This document shows positions 25,957-34,466 of a stretch of DNA of 64,000 bases, in pieces (within the stretch, counting starts at the first letter, position 1; every line of letters begins with the position of its first letter). Under the pieces are notes generated by a model. It was not told the origin of the DNA. It saw only the letters and a program-made list of their open reading frames with translations, and ran no database searches. Made by a program: the position numbers and the translations under genes. The DNA is from CAUZIZ01 sp965222655 (GTDB lineage: Bacteria; Acidobacteriota; UBA6911; RPQK01; JAJDTT01). Where the stretch lies: the NCBI GenBank assembly GCA_965222655.1, contig CBDCUP010000013.1, positions 1 through 64,000 on the forward strand, in the 5' to 3' direction.

Positions 25957-26565
25957 TCAGTTTCCTGGTGGCTTCTCGCGCTCAAGGAGCAGTCGCCGGG
26001 TGGTAGCGTACGGGACCTCAGTCTCTCTCGCGATGGCCCGAATAGACATATCGGGGTTTTGCGCGCGGAGCTCTCGCACTTGCCGCCGCGTTCTATCGTC
26101 CAAACGCGGACGCCCAACGTGCTTCCCCTCGATTCGTGCTCTCGCCATTCCGGCTTTCACACGATCCGATAGCCGAATGCCCTCCTGGTTCGCCAGCGCA
26201 GCGAGTAGTCCGATAAGCGCGTCTCTGAAGATACCGGTCGAGTCAAGGTCGCGCTCGGTGTAGGATACAAAGCCAACGCCGTAGCTCTCGAGCTCGTGCA
26301 GGTAGTTGATCGTCGCGCGCGTGCCCTCGCGCGAGAAGCGGTCGAGCGCCCAGAAGACGACGACCTCGAACTTCCGCTGGTGCGCGTCCTCGAAGAGCGC
26401 TTGGAATCGAGCGCGGCTCCCGGTGGCACCCGATTCCTCATCTCGATATTCCTCGACCCGCTTCCAGCCCTCGTGACCAGCGACGAAGGCGCGAAGCTGC
26501 CGGCGCTGGTTCTCGGCTTCCTGCCGGTCGGTGGAGACTCTCGTATAGAGGGCGACCCGAGTCAT
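25957..26565 (-). CDS. Serine recombinase (resolvase/invertase family)
   Basis: 202-aa small serine recombinase. The catalytic N-terminal domain has VALYTRVSTDRQEAENQRRQ (nucleophile Ser in RVST), VFWALDRFSREGTRATINYL and ALANQEGIRLSDRVKAG. A C-terminal HTH follows (DDRTRRQVRELRAQNPDMSI then RAIARETEVPYATTRRLL). It would resolve transposon cointegrates at a res site. The coding end abuts the Tn3-type repeat at 25907-25944. The same last codons recur next to the repeat at 13946-13983. An upstream res site could lie in 26566-26700, but I cannot define it. Confidence 0.85.
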   Translation of the reverse strand: MTRVALYTRVSTDRQEAENQRRQLRAFVAGHEGWKRVEEYRDEESGATGSRARFQALFEDAHQRKFEVVVFWALDRFSREGTRATINYLHELESYGVGFVSYTERDLDSTGIFRDALIGLLAALANQEGIRLSDRVKAGMARARIEGKHVGRPRLDDRTRRQVRELRAQNPDMSIRAIARETEVPYATTRRLLLEREKPPGN

Positions 26566-26863
26566 GGTTCACAAGGTACTCCTTTTGGATCAGTCTCTCG
26601 AGGCGCCGAGGAAGCAATGAAACCGGGCCTCCGAGCTCGTCACCCGGCAGACCCTTTTGAACCACCCTCTAGACACCCCCATTCTCGTCAGGATCGCTGA
26701 GCGTTCGATACTGAGGTGGCCCCGGAAAATCGGACAATTGTTTAGAGTAGGCACTACGTGCCGACGGCCCCTGGCCGTAAAAGGTAGTTTTGGGACGTGG
26801 CAGCCGAGGACGGAAAGGGAGGCTACTTGACACGCTTGCTGGTGGAGAGGAGCATCGCTGCCC

Positions 26864-28177
26864 ATGAGCCGGTGGGGCGGTCCGATCGCCATCGCGGAGA
26901 TCCTCTTGACGAGCAACAACTTCCAGCGCTACATCGCCTGGAAAGGGGGACAGGTGCGGCGGGCAGTCCACCACCATGTCTCCCGGATGCTGTCGTGCCG
27001 GACCGCGAAACTGGGGCTGCATTTGTTTGGGTGCTCCAACTGTCCTACCGTCAAGGTCGTACCCCACAGCTGCAAATCGGTCTTCTGTTCCAGCTGCGGG
27101 AAGGTCCGCACCGACCAGTGGTGCGACGAGCTCCTCTCGGATCTCCTGGAGGTGCCCTATCGGCACTTGGTCTTCACCCTGCCGTGGGAGCTGCGGCTGG
27201 TGATCCAGGACAACCGTCGGGTCCTGCTCAACGTGTTGTTTCGAGCCGCCGCGGATGCTGTCTTGAGTCTCAGCGGGCAGGGACCCACCCCACGAGGGCG
27301 CAAGAGCCAGCCCTGGCTGGCGGCCAGACGTCCAAGCCGGCGCTACTTGCCAGGCCTGATCATCGTCTTGCACACCTTCGGGTCCGACCTCAAATGGAAC
27401 CCCCATCTCCATATGATCGTCACCGCCGGAGGGCTCAACGGCGCCGGCGATCGCTGGCAGGCCGCCCCCCAACGCTATCTCGTCCCGGCCCCCCTGCTGG
27501 CTACGGAGTGGAAGTTGAACGTCCTCCACGGAGTGCGCCGCGCTCACCAGTCCCAGCCCCTGGTGCGTCGCCGGCTTCGAAGCGACCCCCGACGCCGGAT
27601 CGAGGTGGACAAGCTCTTGGGGCACATTCGCAAGAAGCGCTGGCATATCCTCATCGGTCCGTCGTTGAAAAGTGCCGACCAAGCCGTCCGTTACGCCTGC
27701 CGTTATACCAAGCGGCCCGTGATTGCCGAAGGGCGCATTATCAAGTTCGCTCAGGGCCACGTGACCTTTCGTTTCAAGGACTATCATCAGGACCGGAAGA
27801 TCCGAGTCCGAAAACTCCCCGTGTTGACCTTCATTGACCGTTTGGTTCAACACCTGCCGGAGGTCGGGTTTCGACAAGTCCGTCACTATGGGTTATTCTC
27901 GAACATCAAACGCACCAAGCTCCTGAAGAGGGCTCGTCAACTTTTAGCCCAGAGGAAAAAACGCCGTTCCAAGCCCCAGACGTGGGAGCAGAGGCGCCAG
28001 GCAGCGGGGGACAGGAAGCCTCTTTCTTGCCCGCGATGTGGCCATCCGATGGAGCTTTGGTGCCTTTTATTCGGACCACCCCGTATGATCGCGCAACTGC
28101 TTGGGATCGAACCACAGACAAAGGTCCCTCCCAATCTCTTGCTGACTCGATCACAGGTCTTAGCTGTCATGATTTGA
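26864..28177 (+). CDS. IS91-family transposase (HUH, zinc-binding N-terminus)
   Basis: 437 aa. The N-terminal zinc-binding domain has CSNCPTVKVVPHSCKSVFC then SSCGKVRTDQWC. The HUH motif is in LKWNPHLHMIVTAGG (HLH). A region with conserved Tyr (VRYACRYTKRP) fits the Y-transposase nucleophile. The C-terminal zinc ribbon is LSCPRCGHPMELW. IS91-family enzymes move by rolling-circle transposition. The ATG at 26864 follows a GGAGAGGAG sequence. The gene looks complete, but I could not define the ori and ter ends. Confidence 0.85.
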   Translation: MSRWGGPIAIAEILLTSNNFQRYIAWKGGQVRRAVHHHVSRMLSCRTAKLGLHLFGCSNCPTVKVVPHSCKSVFCSSCGKVRTDQWCDELLSDLLEVPYRHLVFTLPWELRLVIQDNRRVLLNVLFRAAADAVLSLSGQGPTPRGRKSQPWLAARRPSRRYLPGLIIVLHTFGSDLKWNPHLHMIVTAGGLNGAGDRWQAAPQRYLVPAPLLATEWKLNVLHGVRRAHQSQPLVRRRLRSDPRRRIEVDKLLGHIRKKRWHILIGPSLKSADQAVRYACRYTKRPVIAEGRIIKFAQGHVTFRFKDYHQDRKIRVRKLPVLTFIDRLVQHLPEVGFRQVRHYGLFSNIKRTKLLKRARQLLAQRKKRRSKPQTWEQRRQAAGDRKPLSCPRCGHPMELWCLLFGPPRMIAQLLGIEPQTKVPPNLLLTRSQVLAVMI

Positions 28178-28246
28178 CTATTACAGCTCGCTATCGAAAT
28201 TCCGAGACTGTTAAGGTGTATTCCACCGACTAAGGAGGGATATGCG

Positions 28247-28528
28247 ATGAAGAGGAGACGCAGGTTTTCTGGTGATTTGAAAGCGAAGGTGGCACTGGAA
28301 GCGCTTCGGGGCGACCGGACGCTGCAGGAGATTGCCTCGAAGCACCAGGTTCATCCGAACCAGGTGAGCACATGGAAGCGCCAAGCGATCGAAGGGCTTG
28401 GCGAGGTGTTCTCGAACGGTGTGGACCGCCGTCGGCGAGACCATGAAAGCGAGGTCCATGAGCTTCACTCCAAGATCGGCGAATTGACGGTTGAACGGGA
28501 TTTTTTGTCCAGAGGGTCCGGTCGATGA
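28247..28528 (+). CDS. IS3-family transposase OrfA
   Basis: 93-aa HTH protein, MKRRRRFSGDLKAKVALEAL then TLQEIASKHQVHPNQVSTWK, the DNA-binding half of an IS3 transposase. A leucine-rich coiled coil follows (ESEVHELHSKIGELTVERDF). A strong RBS (AAGGAGGGATATGCG) precedes the ATG. It overlaps orfB by 4 bases (ATGA), the region where IS3 elements often frameshift to make OrfAB. Confidence 0.9.
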   Translation: MKRRRRFSGDLKAKVALEALRGDRTLQEIASKHQVHPNQVSTWKRQAIEGLGEVFSNGVDRRRRDHESEVHELHSKIGELTVERDFLSRGSGR

Positions 28529-29460
28529 GCCGGGCCGAGCGCCGGGCGATGGTGACGCGCCCTCACCCTGGGCTGAGTTTGAGCCGTCAATGCCGTTTGC
28601 TATCGATCGGGCGATCCTCGCTCTATTACACGCCCAAGGGCGAGAGTGCGGAGAGCCTTGCGCTAATGCAGCGCATCGATGAGTTGTTCCTGAAGCATCC
28701 GTTCTACGGAGCCCGCCAGATGGTTCGTCATCTGCGCCTTGAGGGTGTGCGCATCGGTCGTCGCCGGGCCAGTCGTCTGATGTGCCTGATGGGGCTTCAG
28801 GCGATCTACCGGGCACCACGCACCAGTGATCCGCATCCCGAGCACCGGGTCTACCCTTATCTGCTCAAGGACATGTCGATCAACCGGTCCAATCAGGTCT
28901 GGTGCGCCGACATCACCTATATCCCGGTGTGCCGAGGCTTCCTTTACCTGGTGGCGGTCATGGATTGGGCGAGTCGGCATGTGTTGGCTTGGCGGTTGTC
29001 GAACACCCTGGACGCGGGCTTTTGCGTCGAGGCACTCGATGAGGCGCTGACTCGCCATGGCCAGCCGGAGATTTTCAATACCGATCAGGGCAGCCAGTTC
29101 ACCGGCTTCGCCTTCACCGGGCGCTTGCAGGCGGCCGGTGTCCGAATCTCGATGGACGGCAGGGGCCGTTGCATGGACAACATCTTCATCGAGCGGCTGT
29201 GGCGCTCGCTTAAATACGAGGCTGTCTATCTGCACGACCTTGCCGACGGCTTCGAGGCCCGGCTCCTCATCGACGAGTGGATCGGCTTCTACAACACCGA
29301 AAGGCCACACTCGGCACTCGATGGGAAAACCCCAGCCGAGGCCTACCGCAGCAACCCGCCTGTGGATATGATGGACAAGCTGCTATGCGCCTTGCTCACA
29401 CCCTCACAGGCGCAGCAACAACGACAGGAAAATCTGTCCAAGGAGATTCTGGCGGTATGA
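28525..29460 (+). CDS. IS3-family transposase OrfB (DDE integrase)
   Basis: 311-aa catalytic subunit. After an HTH_21 region (HPFYGARQMVRHLRLEGVRI), the rve domain shows VWCADITYIPV (first Asp), NTDQGSQFTGFAFTGRL (second Asp), and MDNIFIERLWRSLKYEAVYL (Glu). It ends with NTERPHSALDGKTPAEAY. All DDE residues are present, so the element may still be active unless the leader insertion blocks expression. Confidence 0.92.
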   Translation: MSRAERRAMVTRPHPGLSLSRQCRLLSIGRSSLYYTPKGESAESLALMQRIDELFLKHPFYGARQMVRHLRLEGVRIGRRRASRLMCLMGLQAIYRAPRTSDPHPEHRVYPYLLKDMSINRSNQVWCADITYIPVCRGFLYLVAVMDWASRHVLAWRLSNTLDAGFCVEALDEALTRHGQPEIFNTDQGSQFTGFAFTGRLQAAGVRISMDGRGRCMDNIFIERLWRSLKYEAVYLHDLADGFEARLLIDEWIGFYNTERPHSALDGKTPAEAYRSNPPVDMMDKLLCALLTPSQAQQQRQENLSKEILAV

Positions 29461-29522
29461 GTGACAATCGGAATACACCTTAAATAAACCGCCAAGCTGC
29501 CCGACTAACCGGGGCCACCTCA

Positions 29523-29858
29523 GTCTTCGCGCTTTTGGAAACGCTGCCGCTTGCGAGCGTCACGTCGTTCATCGGCATCGTGCTGGTGGTGGTGTTCTTC
29601 GTCACTTCCTCCGACTCCGGATCGCTGGTCATCGACACCATCACCGCCGGCGGCAAGCTGGAGGCGCCGGTCGCCCAGCGCGGGTTCTGGTGCGCCTTCG
29701 AGGGGGTCGTCGCTATCGCGCTGCTGCTCGGAGGCGGCCTCGTGGCTGCGCAGGCGGTCACCCTCGCCACCGCCCTCCCTTTCGCGCTAGTGCTGATCGC
29801 CATGTGCTACAGCACCTGGAAGGGCCTGCGCGCAAGCACGGCGGGCAGGGCGCGTTAA
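29523..29858 (+). pseudogene. BCCT-family transporter C-terminal fragment
   Basis: Starting at the IS3 right end the frame reads VFALLETLPLASVTSFIGIV, LVVVFFVTSSDSGSLVIDTI, then TAGGKLEAPVAQRGFWCAFE. This is the C-terminal transmembrane part of a betaine/choline/carnitine transporter (the SSDSGSLVID segment is diagnostic). The first three-quarters are missing, so the gene was truncated at the IS junction. Confidence 0.75.
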
Positions 29859-29891
29859 CTCGCCACAGGCAGTAACACGGCCGCGTGGGAA

Positions 29892-30539
29892 GTGACCCTG
29901 GATTTGCTTTACCATCCCGAGTACCTACGCGCGGTACGTCGGCTTTGCGACACACATGACGTACTGCTGATCGCAGATGAAATTGCCACTGGATTCGGCC
30001 GTAGCGGCAAGCTCTTCGCGTGTGAGCATGCCGGTATCAGTCCCGACATCCTCTGCCTTGGGAAGGCGTTGACGGGAGGATACATGACTCTGGCGGGGAC
30101 TCTGGCCACGACGGCCTTGAGTGAAGCGATCTCCGAAGGCGACGGTGCGTTCATGCATGGCCCGACTTTCATGGCCAATCCGTTGGCCTGCGCCGTAGCG
30201 GGCGCGAGCATTGAGTTACTCTTGTCGTCGGACTGGAGATCCACCGTCACCCGAATCGAGCAACAACTGGCCTCCGGCCTCGAATCCTGCCGCGACTTCG
30301 AACAGGTCGCCGACGTTCGCGTGTTGGGTGCGATCGGCGTCGTCGAACTCAAAGAGCCTGTGGACATGCGGGTCATGCTGCACGAGTTCGTCGGGCGCGG
30401 TGTCTGGGTCAGGCCGTTCAAGAATCTTGTCTACGCAATGCCGCCTTTTGTCATCAGTCCTGACGACCTGTCATGTATCACAGAGGCGATCGTGGAGGTT
30501 GTGGCTGGGCTGGCGGGGTATAAGGGGTTCCGACAGTAA
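29892..30539 (+). pseudogene. bioA: bioA C-terminal half (DAPA aminotransferase)
   Basis: PLP-dependent class III aminotransferase of biotin synthesis. It retains LLIADEIATGFGRSGKLFAC (PLP-binding Asp) and LGKALTGGYMTLAGTL (Schiff-base Lys), then HGPTFMANPLACAVA and the C-terminal domain. The N-terminal half is lost at a junction near 29890. The last residues run into a Tn3-type repeat at 30524, which supplies the stop codon. It is broken at both ends, so it is not expected to work. Confidence 0.85.
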
Positions 30540-30561
30540 CGGAGCAAAATCGCACGTTAAG
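30524..30561 (+). repeat. Tn3-type 38-bp terminal repeat (left end)
   Basis: GGGGTTCCGACAGTAACGGA starts and CACGTTAAG ends a 38-base unit, close to the ending of the classical Tn3 end. It truncates bioA and faces a fragment of tnpA at 30683. Confidence 0.7.
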
Positions 30562-30682
30562 GGCCGCTCTTGGGACCGCCTAGCGAGCCAGGACCTGTCG
30601 CCCTCGGTTTCTCAAGGGACCATCTGGCGCTTGGCTCGGGCAGGGTGCTTCTGGCGAGAGCCCGGGCTCCATCAAGAGCGAG

Positions 30683-30817
30683 GTGGCCAAACTGGCGTTT
30701 CTCCGCCAGCTGGGAGCCCATGAGTGGGACCTCAGCGATTTGAATCCGAATCGCCGAAAGTTCTTGGCCCAAGTTGGTCGTCGTTCCACGAGTCAGACCC
30801 TCCAGCGGATGCCCGAT
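30683..30817 (+). pseudogene. tnpA: Tn3-family transposase (TnpA) N-domain fragment
   Basis: AKLAFLRQLGAHEWDLSDLN then RRKFLAQVGRRSTSQTLQRM is the conserved region of the DUF4158 N-terminal domain of Tn3 transposases. Only about 45 codons match before the frame loses similarity. It lies inside the Tn3-type end at 30524, so it is probably a remnant of that element. Confidence 0.7.
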
Positions 30818-31259
30818 CGCCGGCCGGGGGAACGTAGCATCTCATACTTCATGGGCGATGAAGGGGAGATTTACATTTCGGAGATTATCGTTTTTATGGA
30901 GATGTTCAACTGCGAACGATTCTCAATGGGGTAGCGCCCAGATTGGTGTTGAAATACAACATAAGGACCGGTTGCTAACGGACCCGGGCACGATCGAGGA
31001 CGTACGGGCCGTAGAGAATGACGTTGTACCATTCGATCGGGCTGACGTGCTGGAGCAGGGTTGCGTCACTGCCTTCCTTGGTGACAGCCCCCGCTCGCCC
31101 CGTCCGCGTGATCTGCTTGGCTTGCCAATTGGCTTCGAGACGGAAAGATCATGGCCAGGTGTCGATAAAAACGGGCGTATTAATAGACGATATATGACTA
31201 GGCAATGATCTGAATACTATAATCGTTATCCGTCGAGAAAAAATCCTTTTCGCCTTTGC

Positions 31260-32128
31260 TTGGACGCCACCTTGAAAACCGTCGCCTCCCTCCGTGTCTC
31301 AACTGGTTCACAGGATCTGGCAACCCAGAAGCTGGCGATCCTCGACTTCACCCAGAGACGCCGCTTTACGGTCGACGCATTCATCGAGTCCCGGATCTCC
31401 TCGCGAAAGAGTCCGATCGAGTGCCGCATCGAGGAGATGCTGGGAACGCTTCAGAGCGGCGATCGCCTGCTGGTCAGCGAGTTGTCGCGGCTTGGCCGTA
31501 GCCTCTCTCAGGTGCTGCAGATCGTTGCCACGCTAATCGAACGTAAGATCCGCTTCATCGCGATCAAGGAGGCGATCGAGGTCGAGGGCAAGCAGGACCT
31601 GCGGACCAAGGTGATGATCGCCATGTTCGGGTTGTTCGCGGAGGTTGAGCGGGATCTGATCTCAGAACGGACCAAGGAAGGGCTCGCCGCCGCAAAAGCC
31701 AAAGGGAAGCAGCTCGGCCGGCCCAAGGGTGCCTTAGGGTCCCACTCGGGGATGGGTGAACCCCCTCGCCTTTAGGCGAAGCCTTCAGGAGGCTTGTGAC
31801 AGCAAGCCGGTGTGCGTAGGGAAGGTAAGAGGCTAGAGTACGGCTTGCTGGGCGAGTCAGGGAAGTGGGCGCCGAGCCGAGTGAGACAGGCGATCAAGCG
31901 AGTCGCCTGCATCGGAGGCGAGGTCTTTAGGCGACTTTAGTCGCAGGTCGAATCCACCGCCTTCAGGCGGTGGAGAGGTCACGAAAATCTAAGCTGGACG
32001 GCAAGGAGCAAGACATCCGGATGCTATTGGGCAAGGAAGTCTCGAAGGCCTCAATTGCCAAGATCCTGGATGTCTCCCGTTCCGCCCTCTACCACTTCAT
32101 CGAGACGCGCAAGATCGGGCCAGGCTGA
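31260..32128 (+). pseudogene. tnpR: Tn3 resolvase gene interrupted by a palindromic insert
   Basis: Small serine recombinase. TTG start (31260, or TTG 31272), VASLRVSTGSQDLATQKLAI, VSELSRLGRSLSQVLQIVAT, FGLFAEVERDLISERTKEGL, GKQLGRPKGALG. At 31740 a 245-base insert breaks the frame. Coding resumes at 31985 as KSKLDGKEQDIRMLLGKEVS and KASIAKILDVSRSALYHFIE, the HTH tail, to a TGA at 32128. Joined, the two parts give a resolvase of about 207 residues. As it stands the protein would lack its HTH. Confidence 0.85.
31740..31984 (+). mobile_element. IS200/IS605-like palindromic element without transposase
   Basis: 245-base insert in the resolvase gene with no ORF of its own. It is rich in hairpins with TTTA or TTCA loops: CGCCTTTAGGCG near the left, GCGACTTTAGTCGC, and CCACCGCCTTCAGGCGGTGG just before the right edge (GAGGTCAC). 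A right-end hairpin of this form followed by a ...TCAC end is typical of IS200/IS605/IS1341-group elements, where the same segment downstream of tnpB also forms the omega RNA. The assignment rests on this resemblance alone. Confidence 0.55.
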
Positions 32129-32195
32129 CGAGAAAGCCCGCTTGGGACAGCCCAGGCCTTATGTTGTATTTCAACACCAATCTGGGCGCTACCCC

Positions 32196-32777
32196 TATTG
32201 CCGGGTCTCCACCGCCGACCAAACCTGCGCCCGCCAGGAGCGGGATCTACGCGCCTTCGCCAAAAAGGCGGGCTATAAAGTCGCTGGGGTCTGGAAGGAA
32301 ACCGCGTCCGGGGCGAAGAATGAGCGCAGCGAGCGGAAGCAGGTTCTGGCGTTGGCGCAGGCCCGCAATATCGACGTCATCCTGGTCACTGAGTTGACCC
32401 GCTGGGGCCGCTCGATGCTCGATCTGGTCCATACCCTGCAGGATCTGCAAGCCTGGGGCATCTCGCGGGTCGCTCAGACCGGCTTGCAGTTCGATCTGCG
32501 CAGCGCGCAGGGCAAATTAATTGCCTCTCTGATGGCGGCGCTGGCGGAGTTCGAGCGGGATCTACTGCGGGAGCGGGTCCGGTCAGGAATCGCTGCGGCT
32601 CGCAAGCGCGGGGTGGTGTTCGGCCGCCGCCCCGGTCAGCGCGTCAAGGCGGACCGTTTCGCGCCCAAAGTGCTCAAGCTCGTCGCCGAAGGCCAGTCGT
32701 ACCGGGAAATAAGCCACCGCCTCGGGCTGAGCAAGAATACGGTCCTGGATATCGTCAAGCGCAACCGCGCTCCTTAG
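32196..32777 (+). pseudogene. Second serine recombinase, N-terminus removed
   Basis: Directly after the right Tn3-type repeat the frame reads YCRVSTADQTCARQERDLRA, VTELTRWGRSMLDLVHTLQD, LMAALAEFERDLLRERVRSG and a C-terminal HTH (SYREISHRLGLSKNTVLDIV) to a TAG at 32777. Only the first few residues before the catalytic Ser are missing, replaced by the inserted element. An upstream start at 32055 would read through the repeat and give an odd but possibly folded fusion. The stop lies in the Tn3-type end at 32773-32810. Confidence 0.7.
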
Positions 32778-32810
32778 CGTGCTTTAAATTCCGTTTCGTG
32801 TCTTCTCCTC
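32773..32810 (-). repeat. Tn3-type 38-bp terminal repeat (Tn21-like core)
   Basis: On the minus strand it reads GAGGAGAAGACACGAAACGG and ends AAAGCACGCTAAG, resembling the Tn21/Tn501-group ends except for the first bases. It lies exactly where the RND pump gene loses similarity, so this is the insertion boundary. Confidence 0.7.
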
Positions 32811-33952
32811 ATCAGGGCCGCCAGAATGGATAGGGGGATCGCCAGGAAGATGATGAAGGTCAGTCTGAAGTTCCTGAGAAACAGGAACACGACCAGGGCC
32901 GCCAGCACCGCGCCCAGGCCGGCTGCCAACTGGAGGCCTTTGATGGCATCCCGAACATAGACCGACTGATCCATCACGACTTCCAGTTGAAGTGTCTTGG
33001 CTCGTGGGTCCATCTCCCGGATCCGCTGCAGGATCCGCTACAGCCGATTCTTTATGGCATCGACGATTTCTATGGTATTCGCGCCAGGCTGTCGGTAGAT
33101 CGGGATATAGACCTGGCGCCGGCCGTTGACGCGGACAATATTGGACTGAATCTGATGGCTATCCACCACCTTCCCAACGTCTCCGATGAGAACTGGCCTT
33201 CCATCCACGACCTTGATCGGGATCGAGTTCATCTCCTCGACCGTGGAGGGGATGGCGTTGGTGAAGATCTGATAGTCAATATTTCCGAACTTGGCATCGC
33301 CAGCCGGGATGAAGACGTTGAACTTCCGCAGGGCGGTCACGACGTCCAGGGGTGAGAGACGACGGGCCTCGAGTTTCTCTGGATCCACATAGGCCAGAAT
33401 CCGGCGCAGCACTCCTCCGTATACCGCCGGAGCGATGACCCCTTGAATCGACTGCAGACGATTACGCAGTTCAAAGTAGGCGACGTCGTACAACTCCTGC
33501 TCGTTCATGGTGGGACTGGAAACGCTGACGAGTGCCAAGGGCAAAGACGCCGTTGGATCGAAGGGCATCACCATGGGAGGAATTGTCCCCGGAGGCAGAT
33601 AGAACATGTCGGACATGGCGTAAGAGGTCACCTGGGACATCGCCGTGTCCAGGCTGATGCCTTCCCGAAAGAAGTCCTTGACCACGCAGACACCCAGCAT
33701 GGCCTTTCCCTCTTGATGGGAGATTCCTACCGATTGACCGGTCCAGCGCTCTAGACGCGACATGATGTCGCGTTCCATCACCTCGGGTGGCATCCCCGGA
33801 TAAAAGGTGACGATCTGGACTGCGGGGGTTTCGTAGATGGGGAGAAGATCCGCTGGAATCTCGGTATAGCAGACGACACCGAGCACGAGTAGAAGCAGGG
33901 CCAACACCACGACCAGGTACGGATTCCGCAAGGCTGCGCTGATCATAGCCAC
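32811..33952 (-). pseudogene. RND efflux pump N-terminal part, truncated and with a nonsense codon
   Basis: AcrB/CusA-type inner-membrane transporter. It has the first TM segment (RNPYLVVVLALLLLVLGVVC), the porter domain (LPIYETPAVQIVTFYPGMPP, GVLRRILAYVDPEKLEARRL) and, in the same frame after an in-frame TAG at 33038-33040, GLQLAAGLGAVLAALVVFLF and FRLTFIIFLAIPLSILAAL. It then stops being RND-like at the Tn3-type repeat (32810). About 380 of the expected 1000-plus residues remain. Both the stop and the truncation inactivate it. A normal-looking start lies at 33952, and a divergent pyk remnant starts about 100 bases away. Confidence 0.85.
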
Positions 33953-34050
33953 TCCCTTGTCGACTGCTTCACACCCGGCAACCCCAGGGAACCGCTTCTG
34001 TTGACTTCGTCGCCTCGGGGGAGCTAGTCTCGAACGGGTAGGATGATATC

Positions 34051-34133
34051 ATGACTCTTTTTCCCCAGACCCGCAGACTCAAGACAAAGATCGTCTGCAC
34101 TCTGGGTCCTGCAGTCGAATCCGTCGAAGCCAA
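34051..34133 (+). pseudogene. pyk: Pyruvate kinase N-terminal remnant
   Basis: ATG 34051 opens MTLFPQTRRLKTKIVCTLGP then AVESVEA, the unmistakable beginning of pyruvate kinase (RKTKIVCTLGPA). At 34133 the reading frame enters a Tn3-type repeat and nothing of pyk follows. Only about 27 codons remain, so this is a transposon-mediated deletion breakpoint. Confidence 0.8.
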
Positions 34134-34170
34134 GGGGTCGAGGAACAATGGAACGAAAACGCACGCTAAG
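34133..34170 (+). repeat. Tn3-type terminal repeat cutting pyk
   Basis: Same sequence as the copies at 25907 and 13946-13983 (GGGGTCGAGGAACAATGGAA to CACGCTAAG) but with one G fewer at the outer end. Its outer side touches pyk. The 134 bases inside, up to the next repeat, contain no recognisable gene. Confidence 0.8.
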
Positions 34171-34303
34171 CCGATCGGAATCCTTCGCGCGACGATGTTG
34201 GCCATGGGAGTGTTCGACGGTACCGAGACCGCCTGACTCCCCCTTTCGGGCCACGGGCATAATCCTTTAAGCCGGCCGGCCAATAAGAAATCGCATTCTA
34301 GCT

Positions 34304-34341
34304 GGCCCGTGAGTATCAACGGAACGAAGAGTCGGGTTAAG
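34304..34341 (+). repeat. Diverged Tn3-type terminal repeat
   Basis: 38 bases ending GGGTTAAG with the internal CAACGGAACGAA core. The outer bases (GGCCCG) deviate from GGGG. Probably a decayed end. Confidence 0.45.
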
Positions 34342-34428
34342 CTCCGTGTAGAGGACGAAGCTCCCCCGGCGCTGGGGTCGAGGCGTGGCTGACGTTGTAC
34401 CGCCCAGGGAAGTTGATGTGCTTGTGTC

Positions 34429-34466
34429 GGGGTCTGAGTAGCAATGGAACAGGATTCCGCGCTAAG
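34429..34466 (+). repeat. Tn3-type terminal repeat, second subtype
   Basis: GGGGTCTGAGTAGCAATGGA to CGCGCTAAG, 38 bases. It matches the inverted copy at 35889-35926 at 33 of 38 positions, so the two may bracket a mobile segment. Confidence 0.75.

Larger units (their letters stand above)
26712..29522. mobile_element. IS3-family element interrupted in its leader by an IS91-family element
   Basis: Outer inverted repeats ACTGAGGTGGCCCCGG (26710-26725) and its complement (29509-29524) enclose IS3 orfA/orfB at the right end. The left end reads TGAGGTGGCCCCGG...GGACAATTGTTTAGAGTA and is separated from orfA by about 1.45 kb containing an IS91-type transposase. A second inverted pair, TTAAGGTGTATTCC (28211-28224) and its complement (29470-29483), lies inside. 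The simplest reading is one IS3 element with an IS91 insertion in its leader. Two nested elements is the alternative. No clear target duplication. Confidence 0.6.
30928..32195 (+). mobile_element. Tn3-derived element without transposase (1268 bp, TIME-like)
   Basis: Perfect 38-bp inverted repeats, GGGGTAGCGCCCAGATTGGT... at 30928-30965 and the complement at 32158-32195, bound a segment with a serine resolvase gene but no tnpA. Length, GGGG start and internal ATAAG end fit Tn3-family ends. The flanking 5-mers (TCAAT, TATTG) do not match, so one side has probably been rearranged. It could be mobilised in trans by a full Tn3 relative (inference). Between the left end and the resolvase, 30966-31259 shows no gene. 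A res site would be expected there. Confidence 0.8.

Noticed and set aside
31740..31984. CRISPR array suspected from repeated hairpins
   Set aside because: The hairpins differ in stem sequence and spacing; there are no identical direct repeats with unique spacers.
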